Shown here: in pieces, positions 1 through 6,853 of the stretch
How positions within the stretch are numbered: the stretch's first letter is position 1
How the letters are laid out: each line of letters opens with the position of its first letter
DNA from: Chromera velia
Lineage: Eukaryota; Sar; Chromeraceae
Direction: 5' to 3'
DNA length: 10,000 bases
Assembly (NCBI GenBank): GCA_018398765.1
Contig: JAHBMJ010005882.1
Coordinates: forward strand, 40,001 to 50,000
Program-made: the position numbers and the translations under genes
The notes under the pieces: model-generated
What the model saw: only the letters and a program-made list of their open reading frames with translations
Databases searched by the model: none
What the model was told of the DNA's origin: nothing

Positions 1-67
1 TGTAAGCTGCATGGCGCATGGCGCCAAGGGAGCAGGCGCGCCTGGATACAGCTTAAGCTGAGTGCAT

Positions 68-98
68 GGGCCCGCGAGCCCCAAAAAAGCGCGGGCCC
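68..98. repeat. GC-rich inverted repeat (9-bp arms)
   Basis: GGGCCCGCG at 68-76 is the exact reverse complement of CGCGGGCCC at 90-98, with a 13-base loop containing AAAAAA. It could form a hairpin in DNA or RNA. No T-tract follows that would make it a bacterial-style terminator. Confidence 0.6.
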
Positions 99-136
99 CA
101 ATGGACCCCGGCAATATATATGATCCGTCTGATCCA

Positions 137-170
137 TGCATGCAAATTAACACAACACATGCATGATGCA
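137..170 (+). promoter_or_regulatory. Paired TGCATG motifs, candidate AP2-type binding sites
   Basis: A perfect TGCATGCA lies at 137-144 and an ATGCATGATGCA at 159-170, about 250 bases before the start codon. In apicomplexans, TGCATGCA-like sequences are known ApiAP2 transcription-factor targets. Whether that applies here depends on the organism. TGCATG also occurs in introns (for example around 3650), so chance is possible. Confidence 0.3.
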
Positions 171-403
171 GTTGTCGCATCCCCCTTCCATTTCTATGGT
201 TTTCCCTGTGTCCTCCTTTCTGACAACGAACAGGGGCGTCAGAGAGTCTGAATTATCTGTAGTTTCGGTCGTTTCGTTTTCAACAGAGAAAGCCTTGCAG
301 TGCTTTCCTGGAAGTCAGTCATCTTGATTTTTCCACGGAAGAACTACTCGCCTGAAAGACGGATACGCACACCATCCTTTGAATCCTTTCACGATCTGAA
401 AGA

Positions 404-911
404 ATGGCTGAGGAAACTTCGCACTTGCAGAACGCGATTCGCATCTCAGAACACATAGAGGAATGCCTTTCTGTTCTGCACAGCAGCGGAGAGGCCCTCC
501 ATCTGACAACCGGGGGGGGCGACACGGACGCCTCTTCTGGGACGTCAGGTCTCTCCCTGATGTGGAAGAAGATCACGTTCAAACTCTCCAGCCAGTCCAA
601 AATAGTCGACGCAAGCCACAGAAAAGTTGTCAACACCGTTGTAAAGGCAGTGCAGGACTTGATGTTGTCTTGCTTCAACACCTACGCTCTTGATCAGACC
701 TTTGCCTTGTACGAGATCGGTTTCGAGCTTTTGGTCAACATTGTGATTCTTTTCGAGAATCTTCAGGAAGCTGTTGCTCGAGTCACTCCGAACGATAAAG
801 AGGAGGCGGCCTCCCTGCTTTCCTCAGTGAAAGAGTCGATTCTGGTGGCCCTTGAGGCACTCGGAGATGTGTATGATGCCTTGATCCGTGTCATTCCGAC
901 ACTGGAATATC
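404..911 (+). CDS. Exon 1 of the dual U-box gene (residues 1-169 and first base of 170)
   Basis: The exon opens with ATG in a good context (AAGAATGGC). It encodes a helix-rich region with a Gly/Ser/Thr-rich loop (about residues 36-50) and a hydrophobic amphipathic helix at about 100-120. The donor is C|GTCAGT at 912, phase 1. Joining C to TG of exon 2 gives Leu and a continuous frame (TLEY-L-TPGVSG). Reading through instead gives a stop at 944-946. Confidence 0.8.
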
Positions 912-2928
912 GTCAGTCGTTTTCTTCCCCTCGGCTCGTCTCGTGAACAACACCTGTAATCTCAGTTAGTGTTGATTCCCCCCCTTGTTCCCTTTTGCTG
1001 CAGTGACGCCTGGGGTGTCTGGTAACCTTCGTTTGTATCAGTTGGAGGTGCTGGTTGAACTCTTCGGAGCACAGGCGCTTACAGGGAGGCACCTGTTGGA
1101 ACTGACAAACAACGACGTCCCAGGCTGCGTTGGCTTGATCGCCTTCGTGATAGGACACCCTGGGTCCCCTTTTCAGGTGAGGGGGCCTCTAGCTCTGCAT
1201 CTCTCCTGACAATGTGGCTTTTTTACCCTGTTGCCATCCTCTCAGTTGTCTTCTCTTCGCCCTCTTTGTGTGTGTGTCTGTGTGTGAATCGCCGTCTGGT
1301 CATTCAACTTCTGCATCGACCTGCTTTCTGTTCTCTCTCTGCAGGTCCAACTGGCAGCAGCCACCTGTCTGGTCCATCTGACGACTGCTGACTCCGTCTT
1401 TTTGTCGGAGGCTGAAAAAGAGAAGAATGAAAAGAAGGAAAAGAAGGAGAAGGGCGCCGTTCAAGCGAAGGGAGGAGAACTCGACGCGAATGATTTCGTC
1501 AGTCTGCAATCTAAAAATGACAGGCACTCAATCACCGACTCATTGACTCCGCCACTCACTCAATGACTTCCTCATCAAATTGCTGACTGTCGACGTCTGT
1601 CTCACGTACGTCGGCACACGCGATGACAGAGAAACAAAAAACGAGAGAACACTCTTTTCCGACCCCTCTCAACCTCACTCACAGCGCGGCCTCCTTTCCT
1701 GCGTGTCCTTCTGCGTGCGTGCCTCCCTGCAGAGCATAGACGCTCTGAGCCTGCGTCTTCACAAGCACGTGAACTCTTTGATCCAGGCGATCATCTCATT
1801 TGATGTCGTCGACGCTTTCGGACGCTGCATTTGCCAGCACCAGATGAGGTCCGCAGAATTCGCTTTGCCTGGTCTGCTTTGGCCTGGCTGTAGTTGCTTC
1901 TTTCTTTTTTCGTACGCAGGATCTAGAAAGAAGGGAAGGGAGCGAGAAAAAAGAATTAAGGACTGAAACCAGCAAACAAGATAGATGAAAGGAGGCCCTG
2001 GGAAGGTTGAATGCGTACTCTGCCCGCATTCTTTCCTGAGTCTGCGATCCTCTTGATTTCGCCTTGTCTCTTTCGTCTCCCCTGCTGACCTTCTACCCCC
2101 GCTTTTTCTCTCTCCGTCTTCTCTTCTCTTCCGTGCGTGCTTCTCCCTCCCGATCCCCGAGCTCATCGCACCCCTTTCTGGTCGAATGAATTTAATGCGT
2201 CAACGAACTCGCCCTGGTTCTGCTGCTGTGCTCCTGCAGTCACGCGAGAACGGACCTGATCGTGCGTTGTTTCCTCTCCACGCTCCACAACTGCCTCCTC
2301 TACTGCACAGAGTGCCAAAAGAAACTGAGACAGCACCTGGCGTGCCACACGCCCATCATCCCGGACATTGTGGTGCCGTACATCGACAATCTCCTGCCTG
2401 CCCTCAGGTGGGTCGGTCGGGCAGGGAATGGGGGGAGGAAGGAAGCGAGAGTACTTCTTTTCTTGTAGACACCATGCAGGAAGCATCACATGGTCGAAAG
2501 AGGGAGTCGATTGCCTTTGGAGAACGAACAATAAGTGAAATGGTTTTCGAGAAATTGACTGATGGACTTCAGCCCAAATCAACGCTCCGAAGGACCTCAA
2601 CTGCAGAGACTCGTTTTTCGGCTGACATCCTTCCCACGTTGGGAGGACGTTATTTTTTCTGTTTGGTTTGTCCCCGATTTGTTTTGTCCCTTCCATTGCG
2701 ACGACGTAATCTCTGCGTGTCTTTCTCTTTCTTTTCTCTTCGCAGAGACCTCGCGACTGGGGCCAAGAGCGCACAGGGTACGCCTGCTGACGTTTACTCC
2801 GAGGCCGTTGCACATGAGATTTCGTGGGCGATTGAGAGCCAAAACTTCCGCTCTGCTCTGCAGACACTGGTGGTCAGCCGACGATTGCCTTTCCTTCTTC
2901 TACTCCCCTCCCTCAGTCATCCAAGCAG

Positions 2929-2971
<43 letters not shown>

Positions 2972-3933
2972 ACCAGAGAATGTCGCCGGACAAGAAGCAT
3001 TGAAGCGGACCCGCATCATTCTTCCTTCCCTTCCTTACCCGATCCTTTTCTTCGCTCTGCCACACGCGCAGGAATATTGTTGTTTCATTTCTGACTGGGG
3101 TCTGATTCGACTCTTCACCTTCCTCTGCCTGCCTGAGTGACCGATGGCTGTCTGCCTGCAGGTTGCAACGTACAACTTGAAGGTCCTCAGGGGGCACCTG
3201 TTGAAGTCCGGGGTGATCTCCCGAGTCCTGGACGTGCCCTCTCTGGCAGGTCACCCCCAGACACTGTCTCTGATTGGCCGTCTGTTGTTGAACGTGGAGT
3301 ACTCCAACGCGGGAAACAAGGACGGGCAGGGAACGGCAAAGGAACTGACGAGCAAGGTGATGAACATCTGGACGGCGGTCAGTTTGCTTGCTTGCTTGCT
3401 TGTTTGATTCAGTCAGTGAAGGAAGGGGGAGAAGAGAGGGAGGCAGCGCATTGGGGACCCTTATAGGGATAGAGGGAGAGGCTTCCCCTTTCCTTCCTTC
3501 TTCTCTGCATGCCTCTCTCATTTTTGTGTTGGGTGACAGACATTGGCTGGACGGTTCAATGATTGTCCTCGTTTTGACTTGCACGCAACTTTGCCTTTCC
3601 TTTTATGTGATTGATCCGCTCATAAGAAGAATAAGCATATGCGTAAATGCATGCCTGCATGCGTGCAGCTGTCTGAAACGGAGCGCGCGCGTGTGATCAA
3701 GAGACTGACAGCGACTGGGCGTGCAGTGGAGCAAGCTCTTCCCGTCTCTCTGGCTTGTGAGGCCTCGGTCAATGCCCTGATGCCTCTGCTCGGAGGAGAG
3801 AAGGTCGGTGTTTCTTTCAAACAATGCTTGCGTATCATTCCATTTTCTTTCGTTCTTGCTTGGACTGCTTGCTTGAAGAGCCCACAATCAGAGAGGGCCC
3901 GCCGACAATTCTGACAGTTTTGCGACCCGTTCA

Positions 3934-3978
<45 letters not shown>

Positions 3979-6503
3979 TGTGTGTGCAGGATAGAGCCTC
4001 ATTTGTGGGGTCTGGGAGTGGGGCTGCCCACAGCCGATTGATGAAGCAGCAGAGGAGACGGCGCAGGAAGGAGGAGGCGCGTCTGTTGAAGCAGAGGAAG
4101 GCAGAGGCAGGGGCTGACGGCGCTTCGCTGAAAGCCCCTCCTCGGAATCCCTTCGACGTTCCTGATGTTTGGAGCGGTCCTGCTTCTGGAAATGGGGGGG
4201 GAGTGGAGGGGGTGGAAAGAGAGATGAAAGGCGAGGCAGATGGCAGAGGAAGAGATGAAGAGGACGAGGACGTCTGGCTGTCTGCTGAGGAAGACACGGC
4301 AGATGCAGACGCAGAGACAGATGACGAGACGCTGGCAGAAAAGGAAGGAAAGACGGCGACATCTGGAGCAGCCGGGGGAGGAGTGGGGTCTTCCTCTTCC
4401 TCTTCTGCAGCTTCGGCTGGAGCAGCAGCTACAGCCACAGCAGCAGCCGCAGGAGATTCCTCGGCATCCTCCTCAGGCGATGCCTCCAGCGCTCTGCCTG
4501 TCTGTGCGATGAGCGGGGCGCAGATTCGGGAGCCTGTCCAGTCTCCCGACGGACATGTGTTTGAAAAAACGCAAATCGAAACCTGGCTACGTCAGAAACA
4601 GGTCAGCAAGTGAGCTAGTGCGTGGGTGTACGAATGAATTCGCATTCTCTTTTGTTGGCCTCAGGTCTCTCTCGCTTGTTTCATCATGAGAGCAGTCGTG
4701 CTCTATAATTCTTATGCTTCCCTGTGTCTTGTTTTGTGTCCATATGATGGACAACCATAGGAAACAAATCTCTGTCTTTTTGTACACCGACTTCTGGCAA
4801 TTGGCCACTTAATGTGCCCGTGTTCCTTCTTTTTTCTTTTATGTGTGCGATACAACGCAAGAGAGTGAGTGAGTGAGTGCACTGTATGAATGAATGATCA
4901 TCCATGCAGACATGTCCTCTGACGAACAAGAAGCTGGTGCTCGCCGATCTGAAACCGCTCCCTGAGCTCCAACGCCGACTCATCCTTTCCCAAATGAAGG
5001 TACGACCCAGACAGGAAGGAAGGACTGAGTAAGGAACAAGCAAGAGAGAAGAAAGAAACAAGTCAGTAAACAAGTAAGTAAATAAGCAAGTAAGGAAGGA
5101 AGAAGTGGAGGCCGAGACAGGCAGACTGACAGCCAAAGTGGGAATTTGGGAGGATGTACGAGAGGAATAAGAAGCAGGGTGGGAGATGCTGCCCCTTTCA
5201 TTGTCCTCCTCTTTGGACCTTTTCGCACTCCGAAAGATGTTTGTTTCCTTCTAAAGGGGAGCTTTCCTTCTTTTCCTGTAGTCTTAGCCTAACAGAAAAT
5301 GAAAGAAGACAGTGCATTTCAAAGGAAAGGAGCCAACTTGTGGAGTGGTAAACTTGAGTATCGAATGGCATTCCGCGTCTGCATGGATGAGCTGTGCATG
5401 TGGGGCATTTGTGATAAAGAAGGTCGTCTTCTCTTTCTTTTTCGTACACACCCTCCGTTCATCCCCCCCCTCTTCCCTTGCCTGCAGGAGCTCTCCGCGT
5501 TCACCAACCCTGCTCCCGCAGACGATGACGAAAAAGAGGCCCCAGGCAGCAGCGCCGCCACAGCAGGGGGGTCCAAGAAGGCGCAGGCCGAAGTCCGCAC
5601 AGTGGCAGACGAACTGAAGGAACAGAGCGCCGCCGCTCCTCCTCCTGCACGGGCGTGTGCTCTGTCCTCTCTGGCGGGACTCCCGAGTCTGACTCCCTCC
5701 AAGAAGGGTGTCCCTGCGTCTGTGCTCTTCGGGGGGGGTCAGGCTTCTGAAGGTGGTGACTCCGGAGGGAAGGAGAGGAAGGCTTCCGCTTCTTCAGTGT
5801 ACCGCTCGGTGGTGGACGCGCCTGAGGAGTACAGGTGCTCGTTGGATGGGAAACTGATGACAGATCCTGTGAGTGAGTGAGTGGGTTGGGGAGACGGGTA
5901 GGGTAAAGGGGGGAGGCAAAAACCAATATTGTGTTTTTGACGACCTGCAAAGGCATTGTAGAAAGAAGGTCTACTTGACAGAAGACAAATCGACTGACTT
6001 GTTTGAGTGGGAAAGGATTGCTCAGTGAGAACGAACACATCACAGGAAGGACGAAGCTGCATTTTGTTTTTTTGGATTCTTCATTCAGTCCCTCAATTTG
6101 TGCACTGCTCCGGTGCCGTCTTTCGTTCCTTCCAGATACGCCGTTTTCTCTCTAGGGGTGCGTCATGGTTTCAAGGCTTGTGCATTATCCGGAGGCTGGC
6201 TTGTCTCTTGTGATTCTCTTGACCCTCTTCTTCCTTTGCCCTCCTCTCTCCACCCGTCCACAAGTACACATACTGAGATGGTCGATCGAATCATTATTTA
6301 TTTCTCTTTTCATGCAGGTCGTGTCGCCGTACGGGTCTGTATTCGAGAGGGCCACCATCGAGCGTTGGTTGGAGACCTGCGGGTCCGTTTGTCCTCTGAC
6401 GGATCGGCCCCTCCACCCTGAAGACCTCCGACTCGACAGAGACCTCAAGAAGACAATCAGCGACTGGATCGGGACCACTCAGCAGAGCGCTTCCAAGGCG
6501 TGA
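404..6503 (+). CDS. Dual U-box domain protein, probable E3 ubiquitin ligase (12 exons)
   Basis: Join of 404-911, 1004-1176, 1345-1497, 1733-1848, 2240-2407, 2746-2872, 3162-3377, 3669-3803, 3990-4601, 4910-4999, 5488-5868 and 6318-6503: 2865 nt, about 954 aa plus stop. Every junction keeps phase and has GT-AG ends. Residues 1-530 are mostly amphipathic helix without a family I recognise; a Lys/Glu-rich stretch lies at about 248-262. Residues 551-569 are a basic, NLS-like cluster (RRRRRK, KQRK), followed by an acidic stretch and a Ser/Ala-rich linker. U-box 1 (about 702-766) and U-box 2 (about 879-943) both show the DP/EPV-x-S-x-x-G, FE+xxIExWL and CPLT motifs. U-box proteins normally bind E2 enzymes and pass on ubiquitin; U-boxes lack the zinc ligands of RING fingers. 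The helical N-terminus could bind substrate (inference). The start ATG has A at -3 and G at +4. The domain call is firm; substrate and location are unknown. Confidence 0.85.
1004..1176 (+). CDS. Exon 2 of the dual U-box gene
   Basis: The acceptor is TTTTGCTGCAG ending at 1003 and the donor is CAG|GTGAGG at 1177. The exon encodes about residues 170-227 (from LTPGVSGNL to GHPGSPFQ), a helix-forming, Leu-rich segment. Phase 1 in, phase 0 out. Confidence 0.8.
1267..1286 (+). repeat. TG dinucleotide repeat in intron 2
   Basis: An imperfect (TG)n interrupted by one C lies upstream of the intron 2 acceptor. Confidence 0.7.
1345..1497 (+). CDS. Exon 3 of the dual U-box gene
   Basis: The acceptor is TCTCTCTGCAG. 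The exon encodes VQLAAATCLVHL and then a Lys/Glu-rich charged segment (EAEKEKNEKKEKKEK) that is probably an exposed helix or linker. The donor is TTC|GTCAGT at 1498. It is symmetric (phase 0-0), 51 codons. Confidence 0.78.
1733..1848 (+). CDS. Exon 4 of the dual U-box gene
   Basis: The acceptor is CTCCCTGCAG. The exon encodes SIDALSLRLHKHVNSLIQAI and continues to the Cys/His-containing RCICQHQM. The proposed donor is GAG|GTCCGC at 1849, phase 2. It joins with T of exon 5 to give Ser (QM-S-HARTD). This donor is weak by standard rules and is the least certain boundary of the model. Confidence 0.68.
2240..2407 (+). CDS. Exon 5 of the dual U-box gene
   Basis: The acceptor is GTGCTCCTGCAG. The exon encodes HARTDLIVRCFLSTLHN and on to IDNLLPALR. 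It contains CTEC followed by HLACH, a Cys/His arrangement that could bind metal but also fits a plain helical region. The donor is CAG|GTGGGT at 2408, phase 2. Confidence 0.78.
2746..2872 (+). CDS. Exon 6 of the dual U-box gene
   Basis: The acceptor is CTCTTCGCAG. The exon encodes RDLATGAKSAQGTPADVY through NFRSALQTLV. The donor is ambiguous by one codon: GTG|GTCAGC at 2873 or CTG|GTGGTC at 2870. Both keep the frame, giving LVVATY or LVATY at the junction with exon 7. I prefer 2873 because GTCAGY donors recur in this gene. Confidence 0.75.
2932..2968 (+). repeat. GA microsatellite in intron 6
   Basis: An uninterrupted (GA)n of about 37 bases. Its purine run on the transcribed strand contrasts with the pyrimidine-rich tracts of the other introns. 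Confidence 0.9.
3162..3377 (+). CDS. Exon 7 of the dual U-box gene
   Basis: The acceptor is GTCTGCCTGCAG. The exon encodes VATYNLKVLRGHLLKSG through KVMNIWTA, amphipathic helices reminiscent of helical-repeat proteins but with no assignable repeat. The donor is GCG|GTCAGT at 3378. An in-frame alternative donor AAG|GTGATG at 3357 would remove seven residues. Phase 0-0. Confidence 0.78.
3384..3402 (+). repeat. TTGC tetranucleotide repeat in intron 7
   Basis: About five tandem copies of TTGC/GCTT start six bases into intron 7. Confidence 0.7.
3669..3803 (+). CDS. Exon 8 of the dual U-box gene
   Basis: The acceptor is TGCGTGCAG within a TGCATGC-rich tract. The exon encodes LSETERARVIKRLTATGRAV through MPLLGGEK, a helical segment. 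The donor is AAG|GTCGGT at 3804. Phase 0-0, 45 codons. Confidence 0.78.
3936..3986 (+). repeat. Compound (CT)n(TG)n microsatellite at the intron 8 acceptor
   Basis: A CT run at 3936-3960 passes directly into a TG run at 3961-3986, followed at once by CAG and exon 9. The repeat itself therefore forms the polypyrimidine tract of this splice site. The reverse-complement type, (CA)n(GA)n, occurs at 6805-6853. Confidence 0.9.
3990..4601 (+). CDS. Exon 9 of the dual U-box gene: basic/acidic/Ser-Ala linker and first half of U-box 1
   Basis: This is the largest exon, 204 codons. The acceptor is GTGTGTGTGCAG, built from a TC/TG microsatellite. It encodes a basic cluster (QQRRRRRKEEARLLKQRK), an acidic segment (EEDEDVWLSAEEDTADADA), a Ser-run and Ala/Thr tract, and then the start of U-box 1 (PVCAMSGAQIREPVQSPDGH to IETWLRQKQ). 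The donor is CAG|GTCAGC at 4602. A more canonical GTGAGC eight bases further would break the frame into exon 10. Confidence 0.85.
4497..4999 (+). other. U-box domain 1, split by intron 9
   Basis: The spliced product runs from PVCAMSGAQIREPVQSPDG through FEKTQIETWLRQKQ (exon 9) to TCPLTNKKLVLADLKPLPEL (exon 10), about residues 702-766. It has the U-box hallmarks: a Pro-Val after the first strand, S-x-x-G, FE+xxIExWL and CPLTxxxL. The usual DPV is EPV here. The intron lies between the central helix and the CPLT loop. Confidence 0.85.
4910..4999 (+). CDS. Exon 10 of the dual U-box gene: second half of U-box 1
   Basis: The acceptor is ATCCATGCAG. The exon encodes TCPLTNKKLVLADLKPLP through LILSQMK, 30 codons, phase 0-0. 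The donor is AAG|GTACGA at 5000. Reading through hits a stop (TAA) at 5030-5032. Confidence 0.85.
5034..5105 (+). repeat. Degenerate purine-rich AAGT/AAGC/GGAA tetranucleotide tract in intron 10
   Basis: A run of imperfect tetranucleotide units (GTAA, GCAA, GGAA) makes this stretch strongly purine-rich. It includes GTAAGT and GTAAGG, good donor matches that are not used in the model. Confidence 0.6.
5488..5868 (+). CDS. Exon 11 of the dual U-box gene: inter-domain linker and start of U-box 2
   Basis: The acceptor is CTTGCCTGCAG. The exon encodes a linker between the two U-boxes that is acidic, Ala/Ser/Pro-rich and probably disordered (ELSAFTNPAPADDDEKEAPG onwards). It then enters U-box 2 with EEYRCSLDGKLMTDP. 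The donor is CCT|GTGAGT at 5869, followed by tandem GTGA. Phase 0-0, 127 codons. Confidence 0.85.
5824..6467 (+). other. U-box domain 2, split by intron 11
   Basis: The spliced product EEYRCSLDGKLMTDP (exon 11) plus VVSPYGSVFERATIERWLET through CPLTDRPLHPEDLRLDRDLK and ISDW (exon 12) covers about residues 879-943. It is the more canonical of the two: LMTDPV, S-x-x-G, FERATIERWL, CPLT, and a final helix with LKKTISDW matching the family's usual 'L+xxIxxW' ending. The intron lies after the DP of DPV, a different place from the intron in U-box 1. Confidence 0.9.
6318..6503 (+). CDS. Exon 12 (terminal) of the dual U-box gene
   Basis: The acceptor is TTTTCATGCAG. The exon encodes the rest of U-box 2 and a short tail (IGTTQQSASKA), ending at TGA 6501-6503. 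61 codons plus stop, entered in phase 0. Confidence 0.88.
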   Translation, partial: VVSPYGSVFERATIERWLETCGSVCPLTDRPLHPEDLRLDRDLKKTISDWIGTTQQSASKA

Positions 6504-6673
6504 GACAGACAGGGAGAGAGGAGAGGACTCTGGGGGGGGTGGAGTGGGCAGGCGAATGTTTTTTTTTCTGTCTTTCGTCTCTCCACAATCCTTTCTCGTC
6601 GTTCGGACAGACCCACACTGGAAGAAATTGGTCAAGGGAGGGGAGGGAAGATGAAGTTTGTCTCCCGTCGATC

Positions 6674-6697
6674 TTTTCTTTCTTTCTTTCTTTCTTT
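6674..6697 (+). repeat. TTTC tetranucleotide repeat in the 3' flank
   Basis: Consecutive TTTC units lie about 170 bases after the stop codon of the dual U-box gene, in its probable 3' UTR. Confidence 0.8.
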
Positions 6698-6791
6698 GTC
6701 GTTGTCAAGTATCTCAATTAGTCCCCTTCCTTTGGTCTTCTTCTCGAGTACCCGTGAGTGCATTCGACTGTTTTGCTTAATTCGTTTCCAT

Positions 6792-6810
6792 GCGCGCGCG
6801 CGCCCACACA

Positions 6811-6853
<43 letters not shown>
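6792..6853 (+). repeat. Compound (CG)n(CA)n(GA)n microsatellite
   Basis: Alternating CG (6792-6803) is followed by CA (6805-6828) and GA (6829-6853). The CG/CA part is alternating purine-pyrimidine sequence that can adopt Z-DNA under supercoiling; the GA part is a homopurine tract. The CA-GA order is the exact reverse-complement type of the repeat at 3936-3986. Confidence 0.9.

Larger units (their letters stand above)
1..403 (+). promoter_or_regulatory. Upstream/5' UTR region of the dual U-box gene
   Basis: No coding exon is supportable here; the 61-residue reading frame at 66-251 is low-complexity and unconvincing. The region holds a tandem GCATGGC pair (9-22), a 12-bp palindrome CAGCTTAAGCTG (49-60), a GC-rich inverted repeat (68-98), an ATATATAT stretch (114-121) and TGCATGCA-type motifs (137-170). 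The transcription start is not visible. Promoter function is inferred from position only. Confidence 0.4.

Noticed and set aside
68-98. Bacterial-type rho-independent terminator
   Set aside because: The hairpin lacks a downstream T-tract and the window is eukaryotic.
1895-1960. Acceptor-like TTTTTTCGTACGCAG at about 1905-1919 inside intron 4
   Set aside because: Splicing to it from exon 4 in phase 2 gives an immediate stop (TAG), so it is not a coding exon boundary.
1580-1966. 128-residue plus-strand frame around exon 4
   Set aside because: Only the part at 1733-1848 (SIDALSLRLH onwards) is coding in the spliced model; the rest is intron 3 and intron 4 sequence.
2186-3094. 302-residue plus-strand frame crossing exons 5-6
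   Set aside because: It reads through introns 5 and 6, including the GA repeat, in a frame different from the coding one at exon 5. The spliced model is more coherent.
3620-4438. 272-residue minus-strand frame with Ser/Ala/Pro-rich sequence
   Set aside because: It is the antisense shadow of exons 8-9 and the intron 8 microsatellite (it contains HTHTHT and RERERE runs). The plus-strand frame encodes a real U-box.
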